Part shown: piece by piece, positions 26,919-38,600 of the stretch
Position numbering within the stretch: position 1 is the first letter of the stretch
Layout: every line of letters begins with the position of its first letter
NCBI RefSeq assembly: GCF_038443385.1
Contig: NZ_CP151726.1
Location: 8,494,001 to 8,558,000, forward strand
DNA from: Stieleria varia
GTDB lineage: Bacteria > Planctomycetota > Planctomycetia > Pirellulales > Pirellulaceae
DNA: 64,000 nucleotides
Reading direction: 5' to 3'
Position numbers and translations under genes: made by a program
The notes under the pieces: model-generated
Database searches by the model: none
Told to the model about the DNA's origin: nothing
The model's input: only the letters and a program-made list of their open reading frames with translations

Positions 26919-29540
26919 CTAAGGATTTGGACGAATCTCAGTGACGATTTCGCGGCCCAAAAACCCCGAAATTTCAACGCCAAAATTGTTTTTTTCGAAT
27001 TTCTCGAACGTTAATTCAGATTCGCGACGGTTGCCCCTCGGCTCGTTGTGAACCTGAGAATCGGTATCGGTTGCCAACAAGGGATTACTTTTGATGCTTT
27101 GTGCAGGACCCGCAGAGTTGAACATTCTCGCATCTGAATCGGACGCACCAGGCCCCCAAACCTCCCAATTTGACTCATGTGTCAATACATCTTCAGTGAT
27201 CTGACGCCGTACGGCTGTGTTTTCGGGAATGCTCAAGAACCCAGCCGGCAATTCGCCTTCGCCTTCGGAGTCTCGCGAATCCTGCAGAGCGTTCACGACC
27301 AGCAACGCATCCAGCGCCGAGACTCGACCGTCGTTATTGACATCCACTGCAACGCCAGTGGCCTCATCGGCTCCTAGAATCCGTGCACCGCCGCCGGCGG
27401 CCAAGTCATTGATGATGTTCAAGGCATCCAAAGCCGTGACGATCTGGTCACCATTGACGTCTTCGGGGGTCTGGGTGTTGTGCCGAGGACTATCGACGCG
27501 CGTCGCACCTGCGGCGACGATATTGACAGCACCTTGCTGCACCTGAACGGCAACCGGTCCGGCTGGCCATTGATGAATCAAGTTCTCGGCTGTCAGCTCG
27601 GCCAAGTATTCCCCGTCGGGCAGACCGATGCCGTGCCAAGCGCCGAATGCATCGGTGACAAACGTGTGATCAAATCCAAAATCCACGGACGTCAACACAA
27701 TTTCGGTCTGAGCGTGACCCATCACACGCACGCTGGCGATTCGGCCATCGGGATCATCAAAACGCAACGCACCCGTCTGTCCAGCCAAAACGATATCGCT
27801 TGTGCGTCGACCCAAGGAGACACCATTGCTGTCAAAGGCTTCGACTCTTGCGTAGCTGCCATCCTTCATCGCATAGCTACCGGTCGCTAATCCGGTGAAG
27901 TGAACTTCAAAGAATCCTACACTTTCGTCGAACGAAACGTCCAGCGTTTGAAACTGCGACCAGCGGTCGACGAAGCCGTTTCGTTGCCCGTCAAAGGCTT
28001 GAAAGGATCGTATCCCAGGCACGGTCGGCGAAGGAAAAACTCCGACGCGACCATCGAGCGTCACGCCGTCCGCTGAGAAACTGGCACCCGCGATCGGTTG
28101 TGACAACTCGATATCCGCCAAGTCCTCCGCATGGACAGAACCACCGAAAAGCGGACTTCCGTCGGCCGCGAGCAACGTCACCTGCGTGGCACTCAAAAGC
28201 GATTCGCCGGCGTCACGTTGACCACTTCCGTCTGTGTCCTCGAATACAAATCCTCCCAGGCCACTTGTAAAGGCGTGTTCATCCTCGGCCGCCGAGATGA
28301 CTTCGCTGGTGACCTGCGATGAGCGATCGATGGCACGCCACTGGATAGTGGAAAATGGCGTCGTGATCGGAACAACCAAATCAAAAGTGACGTGTTGCTC
28401 GCCAAAAACTTGGGCCGTGACCCAGACGCCCTCATCGAGGCGATACTGAATCTCGCTGATTTCATTCAGAGTGATATCGCTTTGGATGCCCGATGAGTTG
28501 AGATTCCGCAGGGGAACCGCGCTGGCGGACCCGGTCAGATGGTATTGCGATTGCGATGCGTCAAAATACCCGACCGCCTCCCAATCCAAGGGCACATCCA
28601 GCACATCAAAGATGCCGTCGCCATCGCTATCCTGCCATCCAACCGTTGCCAATGTTACTTCGGGGGAAACCATGGCATCAAAGGCATCCGAAGCGATGGT
28701 GCCACTGCGCATGATGCTCAGCTCATGGACAAATCCTGGTGTGGGATTGTTAGCCGCATTGAGGTTTTGAGTGTTGTAGTATCCACGTGTAGCGGTCCAA
28801 CTGGCCCCCCCGGGATACTCGTCGTGAGCCCAGAAAATATGTCCCATTTCATGAGCAAAGGTACTCGCCTCCCGCGTCGAGGGGCTGATCATGTAGAAAC
28901 CACCGGCGAACGCGAATGCTCCCGAAAAAGCACCACCGCCTTCGAAAAATCCATCGCCATCATTGGACGAATCCACGACAAAGATCGTAAATGCCCAATC
29001 GGCATCGTATCGCTGGCGTTGTTGATCGTTGAAAATCTGTACGGCGCGTTCGATCGAAGGCGCATCGTCGAAATCCCGCTCGATCAAAAAGTCGGCGACA
29101 TAATCCGAATAACGATGGCTGGGATTGGCGATCGGCTCGATTCCCGTCTCAAAGGGATCTCGTGCGTAGGTGTCGTCAATGATGAACTCGAGTGAATGCA
29201 CCGTGTTTTGGGCATCCAGAAAATCGCTCCACCAGTTCACACCGTCGGAGATCTTTGCAAGCACTTCGCCGATCTCATCTTCGGTCTCATTGACCGTCCA
29301 GTCTTCCGTGCTCGGCTCGACCGAACCGTCCGACTCAAAAAAGACCGGGGTAACGACGACTTTTCCTAGCAGGAACTCGGCCGTATTGAGCGGCGTGACG
29401 CCGATGGAGTCCGCTGCCATCATCTGACGGCTCTCCAGACGCTCGGCGGCAAGACCGCGACGAACCTTGGGAGCTGAACGCAGCTTGCCCAAGGATTCTC
29501 TGCGACCTGTCGCTTTGCGATTACCTGGACGCCACATCAC
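26919..29540 (-). CDS. Secreted zinc metalloprotease with dockerin repeats
   Basis: 873 residues. The N-terminal LEPR-XLL-type motif is LESRQMMAAD (about residues 35-44). A metalloprotease domain covers about 60-330; the zinc site HEMGHIFWAHDEY lies near residue 230 and has the HExxHxxxxHD form. A preceding acidic segment (VDSSNDGDGFFEGG) may bind Ca2+. Beta-sandwich and SdrD-like segments follow (GLGGFVFEDTDGSGQRDAGE near 430). Two dockerin repeats lie near 690-750 (DVNGDQIVTALDALNIIND; DVNNDGRVSALDALLVV). The C-terminal ~130 residues are low in motifs. It likely degrades extracellular proteins or processes surface proteins. No cohesin partner is visible in the window. MM at the start leaves a one-codon ambiguity. 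Confidence 0.85.
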   Translation of the reverse strand: MMWRPGNRKATGRRESLGKLRSAPKVRRGLAAERLESRQMMAADSIGVTPLNTAEFLLGKVVVTPVFFESDGSVEPSTEDWTVNETEDEIGEVLAKISDGVNWWSDFLDAQNTVHSLEFIIDDTYARDPFETGIEPIANPSHRYSDYVADFLIERDFDDAPSIERAVQIFNDQQRQRYDADWAFTIFVVDSSNDGDGFFEGGGAFSGAFAFAGGFYMISPSTREASTFAHEMGHIFWAHDEYPGGASWTATRGYYNTQNLNAANNPTPGFVHELSIMRSGTIASDAFDAMVSPEVTLATVGWQDSDGDGIFDVLDVPLDWEAVGYFDASQSQYHLTGSASAVPLRNLNSSGIQSDITLNEISEIQYRLDEGVWVTAQVFGEQHVTFDLVVPITTPFSTIQWRAIDRSSQVTSEVISAAEDEHAFTSGLGGFVFEDTDGSGQRDAGESLLSATQVTLLAADGSPLFGGSVHAEDLADIELSQPIAGASFSADGVTLDGRVGVFPSPTVPGIRSFQAFDGQRNGFVDRWSQFQTLDVSFDESVGFFEVHFTGLATGSYAMKDGSYARVEAFDSNGVSLGRRTSDIVLAGQTGALRFDDPDGRIASVRVMGHAQTEIVLTSVDFGFDHTFVTDAFGAWHGIGLPDGEYLAELTAENLIHQWPAGPVAVQVQQGAVNIVAAGATRVDSPRHNTQTPEDVNGDQIVTALDALNIINDLAAGGGARILGADEATGVAVDVNNDGRVSALDALLVVNALQDSRDSEGEGELPAGFLSIPENTAVRRQITEDVLTHESNWEVWGPGASDSDARMFNSAGPAQSIKSNPLLATDTDSQVHNEPRGNRRESELTFEKFEKNNFGVEISGFLGREIVTEIRPNP

Positions 29541-29582
29541 GATTTACGACTCCACAAACACGAGAAAAGCAGAACGGTCACG

Positions 29583-29639
29583 CCAGGCGACACGATCCGA
29601 GCATCGCTTAGATGCGTTTCGGACGAAAGTGTCGCCTGG
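29583..29639. terminator. Hairpin between the metalloprotease gene start and the giant gene end
   Basis: Perfect 11-bp arms CCAGGCGACAC (29583-29593) and GTGTCGCCTGG (29629-29639), with a second partial stem inside. It lies 41 bases after the giant gene's stop on the minus strand. No T-run follows directly, so it could be a terminator without a strong U-tract, an attenuator or an mRNA-stabilising hairpin. Confidence 0.45.
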
Positions 29640-29680
29640 GATCATTTCATTTTTTCCGATTCCTGGAGTCCAGAAAATCC

Positions 29681-32600
29681 TTACAACTGTGCGAAAAAGG
29701 CATCCAAGGCGCCATTTTCATCGTCGGAGCCGGATTCATCGCGACTGGCGGCGTCTTCGGCCAAGGTGTCGACCAGTGAGTCCAACTGCATGCTGGCTGG
29801 CGAATCGAACACGCTTGTCTTGCTAACCGTCTCCGCAGGCAGGGTGGCAACCTCTTGCACCGACTCCTCGGTTTTGGCCTCTTGCTGCTTGACCGCGTCA
29901 GAGATCAGACGATCTCCCAGAGCCGTCAAACCAGATGCCATCACGCCGGGAGCCGCCTGGACGTAGCCGTCACCAACCAGCTCGTTGTTAAGCTGACCAG
30001 CTTGTCGCAGCCGCCGCAACTCATTGAGCACCTCCAATGCGTCATTGGCGGTCACCACCGCGTTCCCGTTGACATCGGGGAACGGTGGCAAAAAGGTCGG
30101 CACATTCGATCCGGACAACGGAATGCTGCGGTCACCATACTCTGCCAAGGCGTTGATGATCTGCAGCGCATCCAACGGCGTGGTTGCACCCGAGTTGTTC
30201 ACATCAAACTGATTGGTCGGGTTTTGGTAGGGGTTGTTGGAAACAAAGACACGATAGTCTTCGATCTCGCCAAACGCCGGTGCGCCCACGGGCACGTCAC
30301 CGGTTGGCCCCATCCCCGCAACTTGGCTCAAACGGAACCGAGCGTAGGTCTCACCGTTGACCGCAGAAGGCGGAACGACGATCTCGCCCTGTGACGACAG
30401 CGGCAGAACAAACAGTGGTGTTCGACCCGTATCGGCAGAACCAAATCCGGTCCGCTCGCTCTCTTCAAAGACGCCGTCTTGGTCCCAGTCAAACCACACG
30501 TCCAGGTAGAATGTGCGTCCGTTTTGGTTGTTGATCAAGATATCGACGGTCGACGTGAATCCGGCTTGGAACACCGACGGCAACACAACGCCGTCATCCT
30601 CATCCACGTTGGGCAACTGGGCATCCGGATCCGGATCCACGGTGACACCCAGCGAGAACGTATTGTCGATGGCGTGACGAGGCCCGTTGTTCGCCGCAAG
30701 CGAAGCATACGGAGCCGGAGCGTCGCCATAGTCCATGCCGGTTCCGATGAATATGGTCAATTCGGTGCGTCCATTGACTTGGTTGCTTTGCAACTCATTT
30801 CCGACTTCGTCACGAATCGTGATGACTTCTACGGCTCCTACACCACTCACACCCGTGGTGCCTTCGAGGAACACACGCACATCAAAGATGCTCGTATTGA
30901 CGCCCGGCAGAGCAGCCGTATCGATCGCGTCGCTAATGATCTGGACGATCTGTTCCGCATCCTGATCGATCGGAACATTGATCGGAACGGTTGGCTCCTC
31001 ACCTGGAACGCCCAGCTCGATGAGTGCCGAATTGCTTAGGTCAACCGAGTAGTTGATGTCACCACCCAGGAAGACACGACCAAATCCGGCGTTCTCTGGA
31101 ACAAGCCCCAATCCCGATCCACCCACGGCTCGAACGATTGCGTCGGCAATATCGTCCAGCGTTGGCACCAATGGAATCGTGACTGGAATCACGTTCGGGT
31201 CCAAACTCGTCAGGAACCCATCGTTGTCCAATTCAAAAGTGCGAACCGTGACGGCACCCCGACTGACGACAAACGTTTGACCATCCACGACAGCCGGATC
31301 AGGTAGGTTCAACAATGCCGGAACCAGGATTCCAAAGCCCGTTCGTGTGCCGATCTCGCCAACAACATTGATGAAGCCCGTGCTGGACGTGACCGTGGAA
31401 AGAACCGTCGGGCCGGACAAAACGATTCGCCCTCCCAGAACATCTGCGGTCAAGCGGAACGTCGGATCGGCATTGATCGCCTCTGCCAATGCGTCCGCCA
31501 ATTGGGCCGCCGTGGCAGACGGACTCACCGCTACTCGCACATTGGAGCCCGATGCAAGGTTATTCGAATCGAATTCAAACGTACGTTGCACCGAACCGTC
31601 AAACAATGTGATCGTGTAGCCATCGGCCCGATCGTTGCCGTTGGACAGCGTACCCGCTGGGAGCGAACCGATATCGATTGCAGGCGGAGCCGCTAACTGG
31701 ATTCGATTTCCAGCGATGCTGGCGGCCAAGTCGAATCCTGGCTCCGCATTGATTGCATTAACCAAGGTTTGCGCGAGCACGGCTTGGCTGGCGAACGGCG
31801 GGACCGGCACGCGAACATTGGTGCCAGTGGTTGAGTTGTTTGAATCCAACTCAAAAGTCCGCTTGCTGGAACCATCGAACAACGTGACCGTGTAGCCATC
31901 AGCGGCATCATTCCCATTGAACAACGTTCCAGAAGGAATGCTCGTGATCGCGATCGGAGCAGCAATCGACGGTGTCAATTGCACTCGTCCCTGCGATGCC
32001 GTAGCGATGAAATCCAGTGTGACATCGGCGTTGATCGCCGCAGCCAATGCTTGCGCAATCTGCGTTGCATTGGCGGACGGATCAATGACGACTTGCGTGT
32101 TCTGAGCCGAGAAATTGCTGTTGGAGTCCAGCTCAAACACGCGTTCTACGGAACCATCAAACACTGTGATCGTGTTTCCATCGGCCACGTCACCCACCAA
32201 CGTCGTGCTGACATCGATGATGATCCCTGTTTCGTATTCAAACGAAGTCGAATCGCCGTTGGAGTCACGAATGATTAGTCGATCGGCATCGGTGTAATCC
32301 ACACCATCGACAGCGGCAACGATCGCATCCGTCGAATCGACCATGCGAATGGTATAAGTCGAATCGGGTTCCCAGACGCCCGCGATGGGTGTCAAGCGGA
32401 TGGTATTGGTGCTCGGGTTGTAACCAAAGCGATAGTCGACGCCCTCCACCAATGGAATCGTGTCCTTGAACACCACCAGCGAGCTGCTGGTGACCGTATT
32501 GTCATCCACACCGGTACCCGGAGTCACATCCGCCGGCGCGATACCGTCGACCAACTGTATCTCGAACGCTTGCGGTGCCGCCCCCAGGACCGTAGCAAGT

Positions 32601-35600
32601 CCCGCCCCCAAACCGATTCCTGGTGCGTATGGCTGCAACAACGTCACACGCGGCCCCGTCAAATCGCCCCGATCCGATGCACCGCGGTCTTTGAACACTC
32701 GTTCGCCAAGTCCGCTTGGTGGCTCGACGAGAGGATCGTCGACACGAAGCTGACCGTTGACGTCAAAGCGTGGTGCCAACACGGGCGACGGCGGAATGTT
32801 CAACGGATTGCGAACCGTGGTCAGGCTGAAACGTTCCGGCAACGAGTCGATCGAGCTGTCGATGATGGATGAACCCGCAGCGGGGACAAACACGGACTCG
32901 GTCGCACTGGCGAACAAGGCTTCCGACGGATTGACGATCTCGGAGAAATTACCCAACGCTGCTCCGGCGACGTTCGCCGTGTTGCGATAGTAAGTATTTG
33001 CACCCAAAACGGTGCCCACGGTACCTGGCTCCAATTGAACCGCCGTTTCGCTGTTGGCGATGACGTTGTTCATCAACGTCGGAGCAGCGTTGCCGGTCAC
33101 ATTGATGCCGACTCCGCCTGCGACATATCGATCGACAGGCACACTGCTCAGTGCACCCACCGCATCGATGTCCGCACCTGCGGCTGCCCCCGGGCTGAGT
33201 TGGTCTTGACGCAAATCGGTCAAGCGAACGAAGGCGAACCGGTCTTCGGGACCAAATCCGAACGCATCAATGTCCAGTTGATTCGTCAGACCACCGAGGA
33301 TTCCGACATCAAAGAACGAAACGCCGTCGCGGCTGATTTCCACCAACACCGACTCAATCGTCCCGGTCTCGAACACAATCAAGTCAGCTTGGGAGTCACC
33401 GCTACCGGTCAGCAGATTGTCGGTAAATTCCAGTGTCAGAGTTCCGCCCAGTCCCAACGAAACGGCAAACTGACCGTCAACGGGTTCTGCCCCTCGGTTG
33501 TTGCTGTCCGGAGCACCCAATGCCGAATTCGGCGTCTGATGGATCGCGGTCGGGGGCGACCCGTCCGCATTGGGTTGATAACTGACCACGCGGTCGGCGA
33601 ACGAAAGAATCCCTTGATCGAATAACACTCCATTGAAGGTTTCGGAAGGGGATTCCGTACCAGGAGTGATCGTGCCGCCGACAAACGTGTTGTTGACGAC
33701 TCGCTCGTAAGAAACCGGATCGGACAGCGTTTCGTTCGCTGCGGGATCGATACCTTCGATCTGCAGTCCGCCCACACCGTTGTACGCGAACACATTGCTC
33801 TGAATCACCACGCCCGGCTTCAACGAATCGACATTCAACTCGACAAGATTACGTGGGTATCGCAAAGCGGTCGATGTGACTTGACCGGCGACATTCGCGG
33901 TCAGATTCTGATTGATGTTGACGCCGTAAGTTTCATTGAACAGGAATCGGGTGTTTTCGACCAGAATGATGCCCTGGCTATCCCGTTGGCGATTCTCGTC
34001 GCCACGCAGTCGGGTCTCTTCCACCGCAGCAAGTGATTGCTGCTGATCCACCACCACCACGTTTCCGAACAAGTTGACTCGGGCATCGGTGACGGCATCT
34101 ACACCACTATTGAGCAAAGCGCGGACGTCCAATACGGCCCTGACGTCCGATCGATTGATCGCGTCTGCGATCGCCCTGGCCACATCGGTTGCCGACTGAG
34201 CCTCGATGATTGCAGTACCCGGGATAGGTGTGCCCTCAAAGTCCAACTGCTCGGTCCCTGGTCGAACTTGCAACATCGTGTACGGAATTCCTACGCGTCC
34301 TGGCGTGATACCGGTATTGCTCTCGACCAGATCAAACTCAAACTCGACTTCGCTTCGTCCGTCGTTGATAGAGAACGTCAATCCGTCCTGCAAATTAGCG
34401 GCTGAATTGGCCACGATCGTGCGACCGGCAACCAGACGCTCATTGGTATCAAAGGTTCGGAATTGATCAGGTGGCACTAGCACCGGCACGATCGAGGTGT
34501 CGTAATACTCGCTCGCATCACGGATCTCGACTTGATACGTTCCCGTCTGCAAAGAGCTAACCGGATCATTGGGCACCGGAGTCAACGGGTTGTCGTTGGA
34601 GATGAACGCTCCTGAAACCACATTAGACCCTGTCGCCATCTCACCGCGTTCGGCAAAACCGATGATAAAGTCATCCAGGAATACTCCTTCGGAGTTGTTG
34701 TCGCGGGCCCCTGCCAGGACGCCGCCACCGAATTGATCGCCGTAACGATCGGACTCGTCGGCAAAGATTCCCGCGTCATCCAAGGTCAGGTCGGGCAGCC
34801 TGACCGACAGCCCAATTTGCGGAATATCGCTGAGCTTTCCATCGGTGAATCGATTGGCGATTGCACGTTGAATTTCGACGGCGACTTCTTGAGTGGTCAT
34901 CCCGATGCTGATGGGAACACCGACACCAGAAATGGGGCGAGTGCCTTCTACGAGCAACAAGGCTGGATCGGTCGGCAATCCGGGCTGACCGACCGTGACC
35001 ACCGACGAGCCAAAGAACTCCACCAAATTCTCTTGGCGAGTCACTGCATCCGGTGTGTCTACATTGACGACCAACGAATACCCCAACGTGACGCCCACGG
35101 CGCGGGTGCCGAGGAACCGTGGATCGTAGTCGTCATTGTTTCGCGCACTCAGACCAACCAACACCGGGCCGTCAAAGGTTGCCGTGAATTCCGAGACGTC
35201 CCTGATCGTGTCGTCGACGCTGGCCAACACGTTGCCTTCCTCATCAAAGAAACGCACCAACGGGCCAAGCACCGGGTTGCCGTCGAAGTCCGTGTCGACC
35301 TGGATGACCGTACCACGAGTGACGTTCAATCGGTACAAATCGACATCCGAGAATCCGGTTCCCGGGAACCCCTCCAACTGACCGTTGCCGGAGATGATTG
35401 CGTCACCACCGGGATAATTCAGCGGCGTTGCCTCGTAAATGAAATCGTTGGTTCCACTGCTGGCTGGTAGGTCGATGAAATCGACTCCCAACTGACCGAT
35501 CACTGCCGCCGGCGGCAGATTGCCACGCACCGTCGCTTCGACGATCGTTGCGATATCGGCCGCCGTCAATGCGCTCAAGTCAGCCGGTGTCGCTCCGATT

Positions 35601-38600
35601 TGCGGTAACAGATCGACCGAGATTTCGTTGGGGCCAACGACAAAGGTCCCGTCGTTGAGCACGTAAGTCTGCCCATCGATGGTGAACGTTGCGGGGATGG
35701 CCACCGCGTCATAGGCCGCACGCAACTGGCTGCCGCTTGGCAAAGAAATGCTCGGTGCCAAGTCGACTTCGAATCGTTGACCGCCGACGACAAACGCAGC
35801 CCCGTCAATCAGATTGTCTGGAGAAACAGCTCGCAATGTTGGCGATGTTGTTTGCGTCGTACCACCGGTGGAATATTCCACACGCAGCGTCAGACCTTTT
35901 TGTCCGGCAAAATCACCCAGTTCCACTCGTGCTTGACGCCACGTCCCCGTGTTGTCGAACAACTGCTGGACCTTGATATCGACATCGTCCAGATACGTCC
36001 CATCGGCCTGCGGAATCGGATCATCGAATTCGTCATCACCTAAGCCAAGACCGCGGGCGGCATTGTTGGATGCCAACAGGTGAGCCGTTCCATCGGACTG
36101 AACCACATAAACTCGCAAGTTGTCCTGGTCTTCCGCGAACAAATCCTGGTCAAACGGCTCGGAGTCGACACCGTCGGTGTTGAGGAAGTAGTTGAAATAC
36201 AGCACTGGCTCGTCAGCAGCAGCATAATCCTCCAAGCTGAACTCATTGCTATTGAGAACTCCCTTGGCACCACCAGGGAAGTTGTACGTGCCAAACACTC
36301 CTTCGCCGTCCAACCGTGGATTGATCACCACACCGTTGGGATTCAAACGGACAGGCTGTTCCGCATTGGATGCGTAGTTGCCGGAGAACGCGCTGCCCTC
36401 GTAGTTGAAAGCGATCGAGTTGGTGGGCCCACCGGTATGGCCTGGGTCTCCGCCCCGGCGACCGGTTGTGTGCCAAAGGCTGTAGTCCAAGGTACTGAAG
36501 TCCAAGCCCAATGTGCCACCGATTCCGGTGCTGATCGATGATCGACCGCCGGCAAAAACCGGTTGTAATTCGCCGAACGTGTTGAACGCATAAATCTCTC
36601 CGGAACTCGTTGTTCCGAACAGCAAATCACGATACGCGGCACCATCAATACTGGTCGGTCCGGCACGCAGACCAGAGAAGTTGATTCCGACTAGGTCCGT
36701 CGATCGAGCCACGTACGTACCGACCTGACGATTGCCATTGGTGTTCAATTCCTGTGTCGAAACGCGGAACAATCCACCCGTATCGGTGAGCGCGTAGAGC
36801 TGATCATTGATAATCTCGACACCTCGTACAAATCCACCAGTTGGCACACCGCCCGCGGTCAAGTTTGCAGTGGTGCCCACGATATCGGCACCCACAATCT
36901 GCAACGAACGGCCTTGCGGGGTCGCGGTAATGTTGCCACCGGTCGCGGCATCCACGGCATCGGAGATCCGTTGCGCGATGACGGCGGCCGAATCGGTGGG
37001 CAATAAACCGATGCGGATGTTATCGGTGGCCACACCAGGGGCTCCACTGAGCGTGATACCGGCTGAGAACTCTGCCGCACTCGTGCTGCCCACCAAACCG
37101 GCTCGCTCGGGCAATGACAATTGATTGCCCGCAGCGGAGACGACGACACCCACGCTTCGCATCGCTTCAGCCAGAGCATCGATGATGACCTCTGGATCGG
37201 TGGTTCGTCCGATCTGCACTCCAATGGCGTTCGAATTGCTGATGCCATTGTTTCCAAGCACCGTCACACCGAGCCCGGTAGAGCCGATCTGCCCGACCAG
37301 TTCACCAAACTCAATGGTCGTACCATTGAGAATCGCATCGGCGTCGGCGACGTTGGTGTTGATCAAGCCGACAAGATTTGCTGCGATCGTCGCGGCCGGC
37401 AACGGGGTCTGCAACTGGTCCTCGATACGCACGCCAATGTTACCGACGGCTGCCGTGTCGCCTTCACCGAGGAACTGGAACGTCGTCACAACGGAGTTCG
37501 AACCGGTGATACTGAGTGTATCGCCAGACTGCAAGTTTCCGCCCGGGAAGGCTTCATCGATCGAAATCGCTGCGCCGACATTGAACTCAAATACAAACGC
37601 ATTGTTGATCACGATGGAGTCTTCGTCCAAGATCGTTCCGCCGTTAGCGGTCAGCGTGAATCCCTGGTCGAACTCGAAGGTGAATGTGTTCGTTCCGTCA
37701 TCCAACGTGAAAGCATCACCGTCAACGATGGTCGCGGTAGCCAACCCATTGATGTTGACTTCCGTTGCATCGGAAATCCCCAACTGACGTGCCGCCGCAG
37801 TGGGTGGAGCGACGGTATTGATCTGGCCAATTTCGCGACGTGTCGTTCCCGCTCCGGCGAATCGCTCGTCCAAGTCATATGTCGGACCGATGATGTCACC
37901 GGTCACCTCATCGAACTCGTACAGAATGTTTTGGTAGTACTCCAAGCCACCGATCGCACCGGTACGATCGATCGGACGATTGCCCACCAGGAAACCATCT
38001 TCGGAACCCTGGAACTCTCGAATCGCGATCGCTTCCACCGACAAGCCGTCGTCACTGAAGTTATCCAGGATGATGTCAATATCGCCGACGGTGTCGTGGC
38101 GTGTTTGAATGCCGCCACCGACACTGATCTCAGTGACCAACGCATCACCGGTGCCGATGCGGGCGTAGCTCCACTGATTGTCCCCGGGAGGACTTTGGAA
38201 GTAGTCGGTGTAACCGAACAGCTCGCCATTGCTACGGAACGCAATGTCATTGATCTCGTCTTGAAAACTGCCCACGCGACCATAACTTTCGCCGGTGAAC
38301 GGATTGACGATGAATAGGTCGGACCCCGTGTTCACGTACAGCAACACATCGTCGAACGAATACTGTTCAATTGAACTACTGTCGAACAGGACCGTTTCCA
38401 CACTCGGTGGCAGAATTTGCCCATCGCTGAAATCGTCCTGACTTGCGATGCGATTGAGCGCTTGAATCGGCTCCAATCGGAGCAACGGATTGGCCGAGTT
38501 TCGATTGAAATACTGGTCCAATGGCTGAGGCAGTTGCGATGCATTGGAAATGGCCATGAAGTACGTGCCCTCACGCAGTTCCACCGTCCCGATATAGGGG

